Source: Sympetrum striolatum | Lineage: Eukaryota > Arthropoda > Insecta > Odonata > Libellulidae | NCBI GenBank assembly: GCA_947579665.1 | Contig: OX388346.1 | Span: 86,430,615 to 86,494,614 of the forward strand | Length of the DNA stretch: 64,000 bases | Direction of reading: 5' to 3' | Part shown: piece by piece, positions 12,725 to 23,127 of the stretch | Position numbering within the stretch: position 1 is the stretch's first letter | Layout: each line of letters opens with the position of its first letter | Translations under genes and position numbers: made by a program | Notes under the pieces: model-generated | What the model was told of the DNA's origin: nothing | The model's database searches: none | Seen by the model: the letters and a program-made list of their open reading frames with translations, nothing else

Positions 12725-14118
12725 CAGTAGAAGTCCGTTATAACGAGTGCGGCATATAACGAGAGTTGCGTTATAGCGAGTGATTTTTTTTGACGTTGTC
12801 TGTCTCACTGCAATAAGGAAAGGGAGTTACGTCCATTATAACGACATGTTATTTCAGAAGTATCGTTATAACGAGTGCCATGCTTGTCTTGCAGGAGGCA
12901 TATCTCGGAATCGTCAATTGACTTGAGGGACAAAGTCCGACAAGCCAACGGTAATCTGAGGTGCTTTATCTCTTCAAATGGCAGAAAAATATTAAATGCA
13001 AAAATTATCGTAACCTAATTCAGGCATTTATTTTCCACAACTCGCCTCACCCTCGGCAAAGATGAGTTTTGATGAATTGCAGGGAGCTTTGATTAGAAAC
13101 TTCTCTCAAGTTTCACTCTCCCCTTTATCCCTCAGTACATCTATTCACCTCGTCTCTTGTTTCTTTTCGGCGACAAACCCTATAGTCAGCTACGGAATTT
13201 TTTATTGATTTCCCATCATATTGGCATCCACCCGTGGGATTTGTTTTCATGAGAAACTTGGCATCAAATTGGCACCATTATTTGTCAACGATTATTGAGC
13301 AATATTTATCAACGTTATATATGAGAGGGCGCAGTTGCGCAGTATGATGCCTAAATCAATAAAATTATGTGTTAACTCGAATATAACGCGTCATCGTAAG
13401 TAATGGGCACCCCGAAATTCGTGTTTCGGACATTGAAAAATCATTTCCCCGCGAATGTAATGCGCCCCTTAAGAAATGCGCCAGTCGCTGCACCTTATAC
13501 GTCTGTACTATACAAGCATATGCATATGCGTATATCCATACGCGTATGCACTGTATACAAAATGTCGGTAGTCGTCTATGCCGAAAGCCATACGTAGTGC
13601 CAATTCAAAATCGTTCATTTTAAAAGTTTGATGGGCTAGCAAATTCCCTTTCAATTAAAAACTATCGGCCTACAGTTTCGTAGATAGTGCAAATATCGAT
13701 ACAGTATAAACACATGTATACAGCCCAAACATCAATAGCGGATTGATGGAACATTTGACGAGTTATATGGAACCAGGGTGAGCCGAGGATGCGGTCGGCC
13801 CCGCGCTACAGGACATGCCAATGAGTTGTTTTGTACCTGAATCTAGTAAGCCGTCGATTCTAACGCTCATCCCGATTTTCGAAAAGAAAAAATACCCAAA
13901 AGAGCGCACGTTATTTTAGAGCAAATACGGTATTTCTGACGTCCTTTTTTACGCATTATGAAGCATTAGCGTAAGGATTAAAAATCTTCAGTTCCATTCT
14001 GCCGCACTCGCTAATCTAGAATTCAAGAGGACGAACGTTTAGAATTAGAAATCGGCTATAACGTGTACTTGTTATAACGGGTACCTTTTTCAGCTCTCGT
14101 TATAACGGACGTCTATCG
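12725..14118. mobile_element. Non-autonomous pogo/Tigger-like DNA transposon, about 1.4 kb
   Basis: The left end CAGTAGAAGTCCGTTATAAC follows a TA. The right end is an inverted, slightly degraded version (gttataacggacgtctatcg). Starting with CAGTAGAA and inserting at TA is typical of pogo/Tigger elements of the Tc1-mariner superfamily. Further gttataacgag-type motifs lie inside both ends (near 12840-12870 and 14050-14075) as subterminal repeats. No transposase frame is visible, so it would be a passenger moved by an element elsewhere. The right terminus is approximate because its last bases have diverged. Confidence 0.6.
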
Positions 14119-15441
14119 GAGGTTTGAAAAACCTAAGCATAATAGGAAGTGAAAAGATTTTCCCTAAGAATCAATTATATCTAGAATTATTTAAGATAAA
14201 GCTCTATAAAGATATTGGTGGTTTTTACTGTTTGAGGGTATTGCTAGTTGTTTTCAAATGCACGTGTATTAATTTTTCTTGTGAATTTGTCAAGGTTTTT
14301 GATATTAGATATTGCACAGGACGCCATTTCTACTCGGGCTGGTCCTGGCATTCGTTCAAGGCAAATATATTTACTTATGTTCCATTTTTATCCGAAGTTA
14401 ATGCATTTAGCAAAATGGTTTCCCTTCAACTTAAACGAAGTGCTCACGTGTCCTATTATATATAACTGTGACTATATTAAAAAATTCTGGTCTGAACTAA
14501 AATAAATCGAAGCAAGAAACTAATTAGAATAATCACTACCATCAGTGATATAGCTAAAACTTTTACCGCACTACGTGTAATTTATCAAAAGAACGACCAC
14601 AATCCGGGTATTTTTTTCCGATCGTCGATCCATCGCCAAAGATGAATTTGTATCCTCAAATATGGCTGGAAACATTCGGGAAATTTGTACTTAAACAAAT
14701 TTCATGTGATTTGAAAACATAATGGGTATAAGTTTCACTTATTTAAGCGCGATTTTGTACGTATATATTTTTAAATTTCAAATAATATTATTATAGAAAA
14801 CCAATTTCTAGCAAAAATGGGTAGCTGTGTATAATCACGGTGATAATCCTTAATGTGATGTTTCTGATTGCTATATCAAGAATGCAATGCAAATCGGATT
14901 CCATTACATCTCGCTGAAGTTTTACTTTGAGTTACTTGAGTAAACAACCGCTTGTAAACTGGAAAATTAAGTCGGGCAGTCATGCCAATTAACTCCGGGC
15001 GTTCTCTTCAAACACATTTGTCATTTTCTTGCTTCCGTTTGCCAACAGAAGAAATTAATAGCGGTCACTTAACAGATCTTCCATTAATCAAACAGAGACC
15101 TATCGTAAGAAGGCTCCGAAGCATTTCTCTCGGTGTTAAATCGTATTTAAGCCTTCTGCTCTTAACGTAATTCAATATCTTCCTTATCTAAGAAGTTAAT
15201 CGTAATAGTATTTCTATTATAAAGGAAATGAAAATGCTAAGTAAAGATACTATTTTTATTTGAAAGAGTTTAATATTTTCTATGAAGTATTATCTAGCAC
15301 TTCAAGACTTTCTTTAAAAAAAAGAGAGAGTAATATGCCCTTATTGATTAAGCTTATCCAAGCGTATCTTTGTTTGCTATTGATACATAAAATAAAAACA
15401 CAACCTTTACCCGTTACCATAAATTTAAATATTAATTAAAT

Positions 15442-15465
15442 AACAATAATAATAATAATAATAAA
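15442..15465. repeat. (AAT)n microsatellite
   Basis: About eight tandem AAT units in A+T-rich intron sequence. Confidence 0.9.
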
Positions 15466-15897
15466 TTTAAAAATTTTAATATTAAGTTGCTATAAATTTA
15501 TATTTGCGGAAACGGGAAAAAGTTGTCCTTTTATTTCTCTAGTATGGAAAACTACGGCCAAGTCAAGGCTGAAACAGTCGATTTCCTTTGCTATTGATTT
15601 AATTAAAATCGTTATTTAAATGCTATTGGTCCTTATACCTTTATTTTCAATGATATTATGCAGGGAGTGGCAGTTGAGGTCTTACTGAGTTAACTTTCCC
15701 CTTAGTAATTGATCTCGCTAAGGTATCCGTTTTCTTAAAATAATTCTGATGAGAGTTCGACGTCGTCTGCGGAATCGACGCGTAATACACAGAACTCCTG
15801 TGGTTACAACGAAATGATGACCGTGTCAATTCAGTGACAGAGAGGAGAGAATTGATGTTATTTATCGTTTTATGCTTGCGTATAGTATTTTCCTTAC

Positions 15898-16027
15898 CTC
15901 TTATTCTCTTTCTCCTTCTGAATTCCACAGCGTCCATCGGTGGTGACGTCAGCTCCATTCGTCCCATCGTACTTTCTTTCGGTAGTTCACGAGTTGTGGA
16001 GGAAATGTTTCTGTGGAATCTTTCTGT
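15898..16027 (-). CDS. Exon 2 of secreted TSR gene model: linker with furin-like site
   Basis: A predicted 130-nt exon with very strong borders: a long pyrimidine tract ending CATTGTTTGCAG (acceptor at 16028) and a GAG|GTAAGG donor at 15898. It is open in the frame that starts in phase 0, matching the phase 0 end of exon 1, and ends in phase 1, matching exon 3. The 43 whole codons begin TERFHRNISSTTREL and end RRRKRIR. They contain one N-glycosylation sequon (NIS) and a basic cluster that fits a furin cleavage site (R-R-K-R). No known domain. The two-sided phase match to independently recognised neighbours is the main support. Confidence 0.62.
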
Positions 16028-16610
16028 CTGCAAACAATGGGAGAGAGAGGTGAGAAATGTCTCCTTCAACTAATACATATTATGGACAATGGAAACATTT
16101 ACTAAGAATACCGTATCTTACGCCCCTACGCGTTGGAAGTTTCTCTTTCCGGAAACCCTCGAGAATGACAATTTGAGATAAGAAAAGGTACCTTTGGGAT
16201 GTCACGGCCCATGTCACTCGCTTGTTGTGTTTTATTTCCGATTATTCGATTTATTTCTGGAACCACCAACTACACGGGTAATAATTTGATCATTTAAGCT
16301 CCGTAATATCGTTTTCAAACCACGCAGCGTATTTTTATTTACCATGTTGAGGAGCAATAAATGAGGTTGTTGGTCGAGGAATCGAATTATCTAGGGATAA
16401 AAAAGGGGCACCTGAAGGAATTATGAGAAATTTCCAATTTCGTCGTTTGCTTTCTTACCGTAGGTTTTTGTTTCTCGAGCTGTTCTTTCATTTTACATAT
16501 TAACATGCGTATCATTATCAAATACTTTTACAAACTCATAAAGGATTTTCATTTTCGAAGAGCTCAGTTTTAGAGTTATTTTAATTTTGGATTGAGGATA
16601 TTGACTTGTA

Positions 16611-16687
16611 CACTCCTGGCCAAAATTAACGCAGCACTTCCCTAGCGATCCTTACGGCCGGTGCTGCGTTAATTTTGGCCAGGAGTG
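16611..16687. mobile_element. 77-bp Tc1-like MITE
   Basis: The element has perfect 27-bp terminal inverted repeats (16611-16637 and 16661-16687, beginning CACTCCTGGCCAAAATTAAC) with 23 bp between them, flanked on both sides by TA. TA target choice and a GGCCAAAATTA.CGCAGCAC terminus are typical of Tc1-like elements. It is almost nothing but the two ends. Confidence 0.85.
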
Positions 16688-19284
16688 TACATACTTTACA
16701 TGTATGCTAAATAAATAACACTTGTTAATTCAAATACTAAAAAAACTTGATCATGGATGCTAGGATTATTGTCGCACAACCTTATGGATAAAAAGGCCAA
16801 CAGAAGGCTAACTTGAAGCGTAAATGTAAATAAATAAATATACTTAGAGATTGCCTTACTGGAATTACTTTCTAAAACATAAAATCCAATCATCATTATT
16901 TGCGATAGCAAAAGATTATTTGCATAAAATTTTCCATCCGAAGTTGTTATAATTACTTCGGAGAGTTAATTGATGTGGGAGATTTTAACGTCCGTTCTTG
17001 ATATTGATAACCTTGTTCCGTGAGGATGAAACCTTGTTTATTGAGTGGCTCTCTCTGCCATGCACTTAAGCAAATCTGTTACTTTTATACATTCCGTTCA
17101 ACCGTGAATGGTATACTGAAAATATAGACAAATAAGTAACAGATTTCCCACGAATTTAGTGGAAGCGTAATATTTAGCATATTGCTGTCAAGGATAAGTC
17201 TTCTAAAAGTAGGGCATTTTTCTGGGGTTTTCATTTAATCTGTAACCGAGACTTAAGTATAAGGGATGTGGCTGACTAATTTCTTACCTGATTGAAAGTG
17301 AAAATTATCATTTTACATGAATTGATTCAAAATTAAATTTCCACATGGAATAAATGGAATGGCTTTCAGTGGATCGAAGATTATTATTATTACAATAGCA
17401 CTGCAAAGAGCCAGGTGGCAGTACCGCTTGTCATACAATAATGCCAACTGCTTACATTAACAACAATAAATTATAAAACAATCATAAGATAGTAGAAAGA
17501 GGAAAAGTCACAACCCAAGCTAAACATCGTATATAACAACTCTATGTAAGAACAGCTAAATTCATAATATGTATGACAAAACAACAATTCACTTTTCCAT
17601 AGCAAATATAACAAACAATATAATTCTTAATGCCTAATTTTATTTGAGATTTTCCTAAACTATTTTTCAGTATCAGGAAAGGGATTGAAAACTTCTTCAG
17701 GTAATAAATTCCACTCCGAAAATTTTCCAAAATCTTTTTTTTGTATATGCACGTACTTTGTAGCCATGATCATTTTTGCCAAGGAAATGTGGATCATTTA
17801 GATAGAATATGAATCGTATTGATCATTCCCAATGGCATCAAATTGCTTGAAAGACTCGACCTTCCTTCGTCGACTCCAAGTCGGGTCTTGTCTCAGAACA
17901 AGATCGACCTTGCATTGTATCTTATGATCTCAGAACCAATCAGAAGTGAGTGAATTGAAAATAATTTCCTCCGCATAGGGTACTCTCACCTAGCTCCACG
18001 TGCTCAGAGCGTGGAGAGCATGCAATCCTTGCTGGGAAAAAGAGATTCACTGAACGCTTCAAGAGATTCTTTTTATAAGTAGCTCTAAAACTTGAATCAG
18101 GATCGGAATAGAATATAAATTTAGACCTGTCTTCATTGTTATGTTTTCTTCTGTTGTAAGTTGCGGGTGAGAAGAGTGGCAACAGGATCAGAACATCAAT
18201 TTGAAATACGAGAATCGTAGATGATTTGCAACTATTGTAAACGATATTTGCTCGTGGGTTCCGTGTTGTTACGAACGCGAACGATCACATTAAAAAAATA
18301 GTAACTGTTCAAGTTCACTTCGAAAAATCGAAGGAAAAGCCGTTCAATTTCGGACAAGAATTTCATTTTCGAGCACTGCTATGGAGTGTTTTTACATTTG
18401 ATTTTATGCTTTATTTTTCATTATAGAAGCTTGTAAAGAAACCGAAATCACAACTGAAATAAATCATATGATTTTCTTACTGCTTTATTTATAGTCCAAA
18501 AGGTTGGAGCATTCAAACTGATTCTGAGAAACGATAGCTTTAACAAAGGTTTAACAGATGCAGGTGACATCGTTTTCATACATATTTATAGTAAAATGAA
18601 AAAAACAACAACTCTTATGGGATATATTCTGTCATTAAAGGTAGAGAAATAGTGGAGGATATTTACAATTGGCCATGAAAGTGGAAAAATAGGCTAGGCG
18701 CTACCGCAAAGGTCCAAGTAGCTTCATTCGAATGAACTTTGGACACACATGCTCGCGTGAATAAGTTGCTCATGACCGATCCACAAGCTCATGCTCAGAC
18801 CCTTATCGGCTCGTGCTCACCTCGCATATTGCTCAATCTATCTCATTCTCCAAGAGTCCAAAACTCCCATCGCTCCAGAAGATTAGACAAGCGTAGAATA
18901 GAAAAAGGAAACGTTTGTTATGGGTGAACCCGCTCCGAAGGAAAGACGTGCTTGGAGACATCAATTTAATAGGAACGCCCTCTTCTAGCAAAAGAAATCC
19001 ATTTCCTCGATGTCTTTATTCGCTCGTCGCTTTCAGAATTTAAAACTTTTCAAAGCTTATGAAAAGAAACCGATGGCTCGTAACTAAGCATATCTTGTAA
19101 CCAAAGTTCTCCGTTATTATATTCATGTTTTCATCTAACGAATTCGCTTCCTATATAACCGAAGTAGAATTAGAATATTACTATCAGCAAAGTCTCTTGA
19201 TATTGATGAATTGATGCAAGGAAATTGAAAGCTTTAAAAACCAAGTACTGTTATTACCATCCCTGTACACAGACGAGAGAAAAA

Positions 19285-19325
19285 AGCCTGTGAGGACTCG
19301 AACCGGAGGTATCGCTGAAAATAAA
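19285..19325 (-). repeat. Possible old SINE remnant (B-box only)
   Basis: The minus strand reads CCTCCGGTTCGAGTCC, which matches the RNA polymerase III B box. No A box or relative elsewhere in the window was identified. Confidence 0.25.
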
Positions 19326-19361
19326 ATCGATTGCAGCTTTACGGAGTGGAAATCCATATCA

Positions 19362-19498
19362 ATAGGATGGTAAGAATGAAATTACAAGTACTCTTTTCCA
19401 CACAAGTATTTGGAACACGACATGACTGATTTCGGTACAGATCGTGTTTCAAGTATGTGTGGAAAAGGGTAATTGTGATTTCACACTTACCATCCTAT
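19362..19498. repeat. 137-bp foldback repeat ending ATAGGATGGTAAG
   Basis: Near-complete inverted repeat with termini ataggatggtaagaatgaaa and tttcacacttaccatcctat and a turn near 19430. The arms contain TTTTCCACACAAGTAT and GATTTCGGTAC. On the minus strand the left arm keeps the 3' half of a hammerhead-like core (GAAA followed by GUC), but CUGANGA is not intact. It has the same termini as the repeat at 20643-20932. Confidence 0.75.
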
Positions 19499-19952
19499 CG
19501 CTGAAAAACTTCGAGAAAATCGAATTACTGCCACTCCTTAACATTGCGATCTCGCTTTTATCGTTCAATATTCAAATATTTGCCTCGTGTTTGAACGACG
19601 TAAAGGGAAAATATCATACGAATAAAATGCTATGAATGAAAATTTATTTTGCAGCGACAGCGATGTTATTGGAGAAAATTGCCTCAGCAGAACCTTCATT
19701 GGGGCGATTGAAACGATTCCAAGGTTAATCTAACAATACAAATATTTCCCAAAGCATTCTGCCTCCTCATGAATATATTGTTCGGCGTGATAAAAAGATG
19801 CTGGTGGAATAATGTCGATAATGTGGGACAGTTTTAGTTCTTGCTTGAGGAAATAAACTCAAAGATGTAGATGTTCTTCTAACCTAACAGACAAGCGTCA
19901 CATAAAGTGAGGCCATTACTATCAGAGGGGTCTGACATGATACATGGCTCAC

Positions 19953-20224
19953 CATGGAAAAGTCGACCATTTTGTAAATAAGTGTCTTTAGCTCGACTAC
20001 GGGGACGAGAGCCTTGCAGATGTCCTCTGATTGTTCCTATGAATTGCTGACCCATTTCGAAAGACACGGGGCTGCGGAGATTACCCATATGATGAAGGAG
20101 ATAAAAAACCGGAATGATATGGACCACGAAATTTATACGAAAATTTGCAGTAAACAATTCCGAGGGATCGCTGGGGAAAATTGCTACGGCAGTTCCGTCC
20201 TTGGCCGCTAAATACAACTCTTGG
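19953..20224 (-). other. Possible unassigned exon, weak
   Basis: On the minus strand, TTTGAGTTTTCAG is followed by 90 open codons (ELYLAAKDGTAVAIFP...) and a CATG|GTGAGC donor. The region is less A+T-rich than its surroundings. Its length (272 nt) would break the frame between exons 1 and 2, and I recognise no domain. It could be an exon of another transcript, part of an old repeat, or chance. Confidence 0.2.
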
Positions 20225-20642
20225 CTGAAAACTCAAATGGATGGCGCCTAAGAACGGCATTACGAAAAGACCCGATTATATTCAATGGCCCAAAAGAGAC
20301 AATGGGATGTTCGGTGTAAATTACTATGGCGTGTAAGTCAATTGACACACTTTCGTTGCAAGAATATATCCTTATCCAAAGCGCCTATATTGAAAGCAAT
20401 TTAAAAGAATTATTAGAGAAAGCCTCCTGGAAAAGCCACGTGCAATATATGAGTAGCCTCCAACGCTCGCCTTTTTATTATTATGTTGTGTCTCATTTCT
20501 AGACGACGGTGTCTATGCAAATATGCCAAAATGTATGTGGAAATACATCCTCGAGATACGGGAATGGATATAGAGCTGCGGAGATATACAAATCAGAGAT
20601 GGTGGGCTCCATTTTAAATTAAATCGATTGTGTCAGGTTTCT

Positions 20643-20932
20643 ATAGGATGGTAAGAATAAAATTTACATAAAATTCTTTACTGTAAAACTTGTGTACGAA
20701 AACTTTTTGTACAAGTTTTGCAATTAATAATCATTTTTAATATGAAATTCCATCAAGTATCGCAGCATCTTATTTATTATATAAAAAATTACAGATATTC
20801 TTTTCCACAAATGTATTTAAAACACTTCGGCACAAATCGGCCATCATAAAGCGCCGATCTGTGTCGAAATCGGTCGTTTTTTAATTACTTTTGATGAAAA
20901 ACGTGTTTGTATTTTTATTCTTACCATCCTAT
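20643..20932. repeat. 290-bp foldback repeat, same family as 19.4 kb
   Basis: The terminal inverted repeats are about 20 bp (ataggatggtaagaataaaa), the same as the 19.4-kb copy. The interior has TTTTCCACAAATGTAT and a right-hand segment GTCGAAATCGGTCGTT that resembles the 3' half of a hammerhead ribozyme. The interior of the left half is unrelated, so this copy is degraded or interrupted. Confidence 0.65.
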
Positions 20933-21806
20933 TGATTAGCTTTAGTTTATACACGGAAAATTTCGATGTTTTGGAGAAGTGCCAATTATTAATTCCAATT
21001 AATTATCCTAATAATATACTTTGTTCTATAAGATACGCATTGTAAGAGAAGATACTATTTCAACCATGAGCTTCTTTTTAGGCCGTCCTATTCTTTCTTT
21101 TCCAAGGATGTTCTCTTCCCGAATACAAAGTTTTATTACGCCTTAGAACGTTTCGAAAAATTAAAATTTCTCTTCTTCCATATCGTCTCCAAATGATCTG
21201 AAGCTTTAATAATTTTTCATTGGTATTCCATAGTTTTATCAGAAATATCATCTTTACGTAGGTTGTATTATAAATATATAACTGGAAAATATCAGCGTTG
21301 AGTTTAAATTTATCAGTTGAGTAAACCAGCGAGGTAAAGTGTTTTTTTACAATACCACAATGATTGAAACGATTTAATCACCTTTTCCAAATATGAACAG
21401 CGTTACTGTTAAATCTTTCACCGAAGAATTTCAATGCGCGAATGTGTCTTTGCTAAGTTAACTTGTTGCTACGGCATAGTTAATTCTGAAGGTTTGATAT
21501 TTTTTCTAACTGAAGTAGTAGACGTAATTCTGGAAATCTTTGACCTCTAAATCGATAAAACCTAAAGTTGGTGAGCTTTAACGAAAGTATACGGAAAAGT
21601 GCCTTGGTGAAACACCTCCTGACAAGTTCAGTAGACCTTAGGAGGACTTCATTAGATAACAGCAGTTTAGCAGGGAAAAAAGAGAATCAGTTCAACCAAA
21701 GACAAAATCTGCAATTTAATTTATTTCGAAAGGATCTGGTGCTTTCCCGGCGAATATTATGGATAAAGTTCTCTCGGGTTGCAAGCCGGGTGGTTTCCTC
21801 GATGTC

Positions 21807-21848
21807 TCTCAACGTTTCGGTCCCTGTCTCCGCAACCATCTTCAGGAA
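21807..21848 (-). ncRNA. Hammerhead ribozyme-like motif (left arm)
   Basis: On the minus strand CUGAAGA (21845-21839) is followed by stem II (GGUU...GACC), then GAAAC (21818-21814), then palindromic ACGU and U at the predicted cleavage position. The three bases before the core (UUC) pair with the three after the cleavage site (GAG). All invariant core positions visible to me are kept. Activity is inferred, not shown. Confidence 0.6.
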
Positions 21849-21872
21849 CGAAGTGACTTCGGAGTGGCTTCG

Positions 21873-21913
21873 CTCCTGAAGATAGTTCCGGAGACAGGGA
21901 CCGAAACGTTTAG
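21873..21913 (+). ncRNA. Hammerhead ribozyme-like motif (right arm)
   Basis: CTGAAGA at 21876-21882, stem II GTTCC/GGGAC, GAAAC at 21903-21907, then ACGT and T. The first base of stem I after the cleavage site has changed, so stem I is weaker than in the left arm. It is probably a decayed sister copy. Confidence 0.5.
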
Positions 21914-22097
21914 AGACATCGAGGAAGCCACCCGGCTTGCAACCCGAGAGAACTTTATCCATAATTTATTTCGACTTGAAAATGTCTGTAAAATACGAAA
22001 CCGGTCGAAGTAAGTTTTTCTTGCGGAAAATGCTAAGTCTGATATCATTCAAACGAATTTAGGAACTCAGCAAAAAATGAATGAATACCATCGATCA

Positions 22098-22231
22098 TTT
22101 TTACTTTCTCCATATACGAAGTATAGAGAAAGTATTGTTTTCATGAAAAAATTCGACTTCGAGATTTCAACGGAAATACATGTTTTGGGGTCCCTAGAAC
22201 ACGTTTTGACTATTTTCGGAATGATGTCTGT

Positions 22232-22280
<49 letters not shown>

Positions 22281-23127
22281 TGTATGTGTGTGTGTGTTAG
22301 TGGGCGCTCTATCGTGAAAACTATTGGTCGTATTAATACCAAACTTCGTATATAGTACTGTGGTGTGTGCTGTCAGAGTTGATTAGTTTTTGGAGTAAAT
22401 CGGTTGACCGGAAGTCGAGCTTCATTCATTATAGCTCATTTCCGGTTTTCAAAATATCTCCATAAATATGATATATACGTGCATTGTATTACTTATAAAA
22501 GTTTTAGATAATGTAATTTACTATAACTTTTGTATTTATCATATTTTTGTATCACCGGTTGATTAGGAGTTATTCGTGAAATACCGATAAACCGGAAGTA
22601 GCCGTTATGTACTTTGTGGGCGCTCTAACTTAAAAACGATATATTATATCAACACCAAATTTCATATATAGTACTTTATTTAGTTCCTTAAGAGTTGATT
22701 AGTTTTTGGAGTAAATCGGTTTACCGGAAGTCGAGCTGTATTCTTCAAAGCTCATTTCCGGTTTTCAAAATATCTCCATAAATATGATATTTAGGTATAT
22801 AGTGTTAAAAACAAAAGTTTTAGAAAATAAATTTTACTATAACTTTTGGTTGAAACAAATTTTTGTATCACTGATTGTGTAGGAGTTATTCATGAAATAC
22901 TGATAAACCGGAAGTTTCTGATTATGTACTTTGTGGGCGCTCTGGGCTCTGTGGGCGAAATGCCAATTTCATCGTTATTCATCGATCATGTCCCGAAAAA
23001 CATTATTTATAATGTTTTTGGCGTCAAAGATAATAATATATAAATTAATCACTCATCTTCCAAGTTTAGATGGAATATAGAGTTCGAAATTACTTTCGTA
23101 GATAAATATTTACATCTTATGTATGGA
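22098..23127. repeat. Unclassified repeat with internal imperfect tandem copies
   Basis: It is bounded by similar ctttctccatatac.. and atgtatggagaaag motifs. Inside, a block beginning GTGGGCGCTC and containing GTTGATTAGTTTTTGGAG, CGGAAGTCGAGCT and CATTTCCGGTTTTC occurs twice (from about 22300 and 22618), and its start appears a third time near 22932. No coding capacity is seen. I cannot place it in a named superfamily. Confidence 0.6.
22228..22297. repeat. (TG)n microsatellite
   Basis: About 70 bp of nearly pure TG with a few interruptions, inside the repeat at 22.1-23.1 kb. The apparent poly-VC or poly-TH reading frames here are not proteins. Confidence 0.95.

Larger units (their letters stand above)
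10599..15897 (-). other. Intron 2 of the TSR gene model
   Basis: A 5.3-kb stretch between exons 2 and 3. It contains SINE family A copy 2, the pogo-like element and an AAT microsatellite. I see nothing else. Confidence 0.5.
21759..21963. repeat. Long inverted repeat carrying hammerhead-like cores
   Basis: Arms of about 97 bp (21759-21855 and 21866-21963) are nearly identical reverse complements around a short centre, and each arm carries one hammerhead-like core. The arrangement, two cores facing outward from a short turn, matches the modules at 27.9 and 51.2 kb. The open frames across it are by-products of the palindrome. Confidence 0.85.

Noticed and set aside
22067..22355. Overlapping ORFs encoding poly-TH or poly-VC.
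   Set aside because: Translation of the TG microsatellite.
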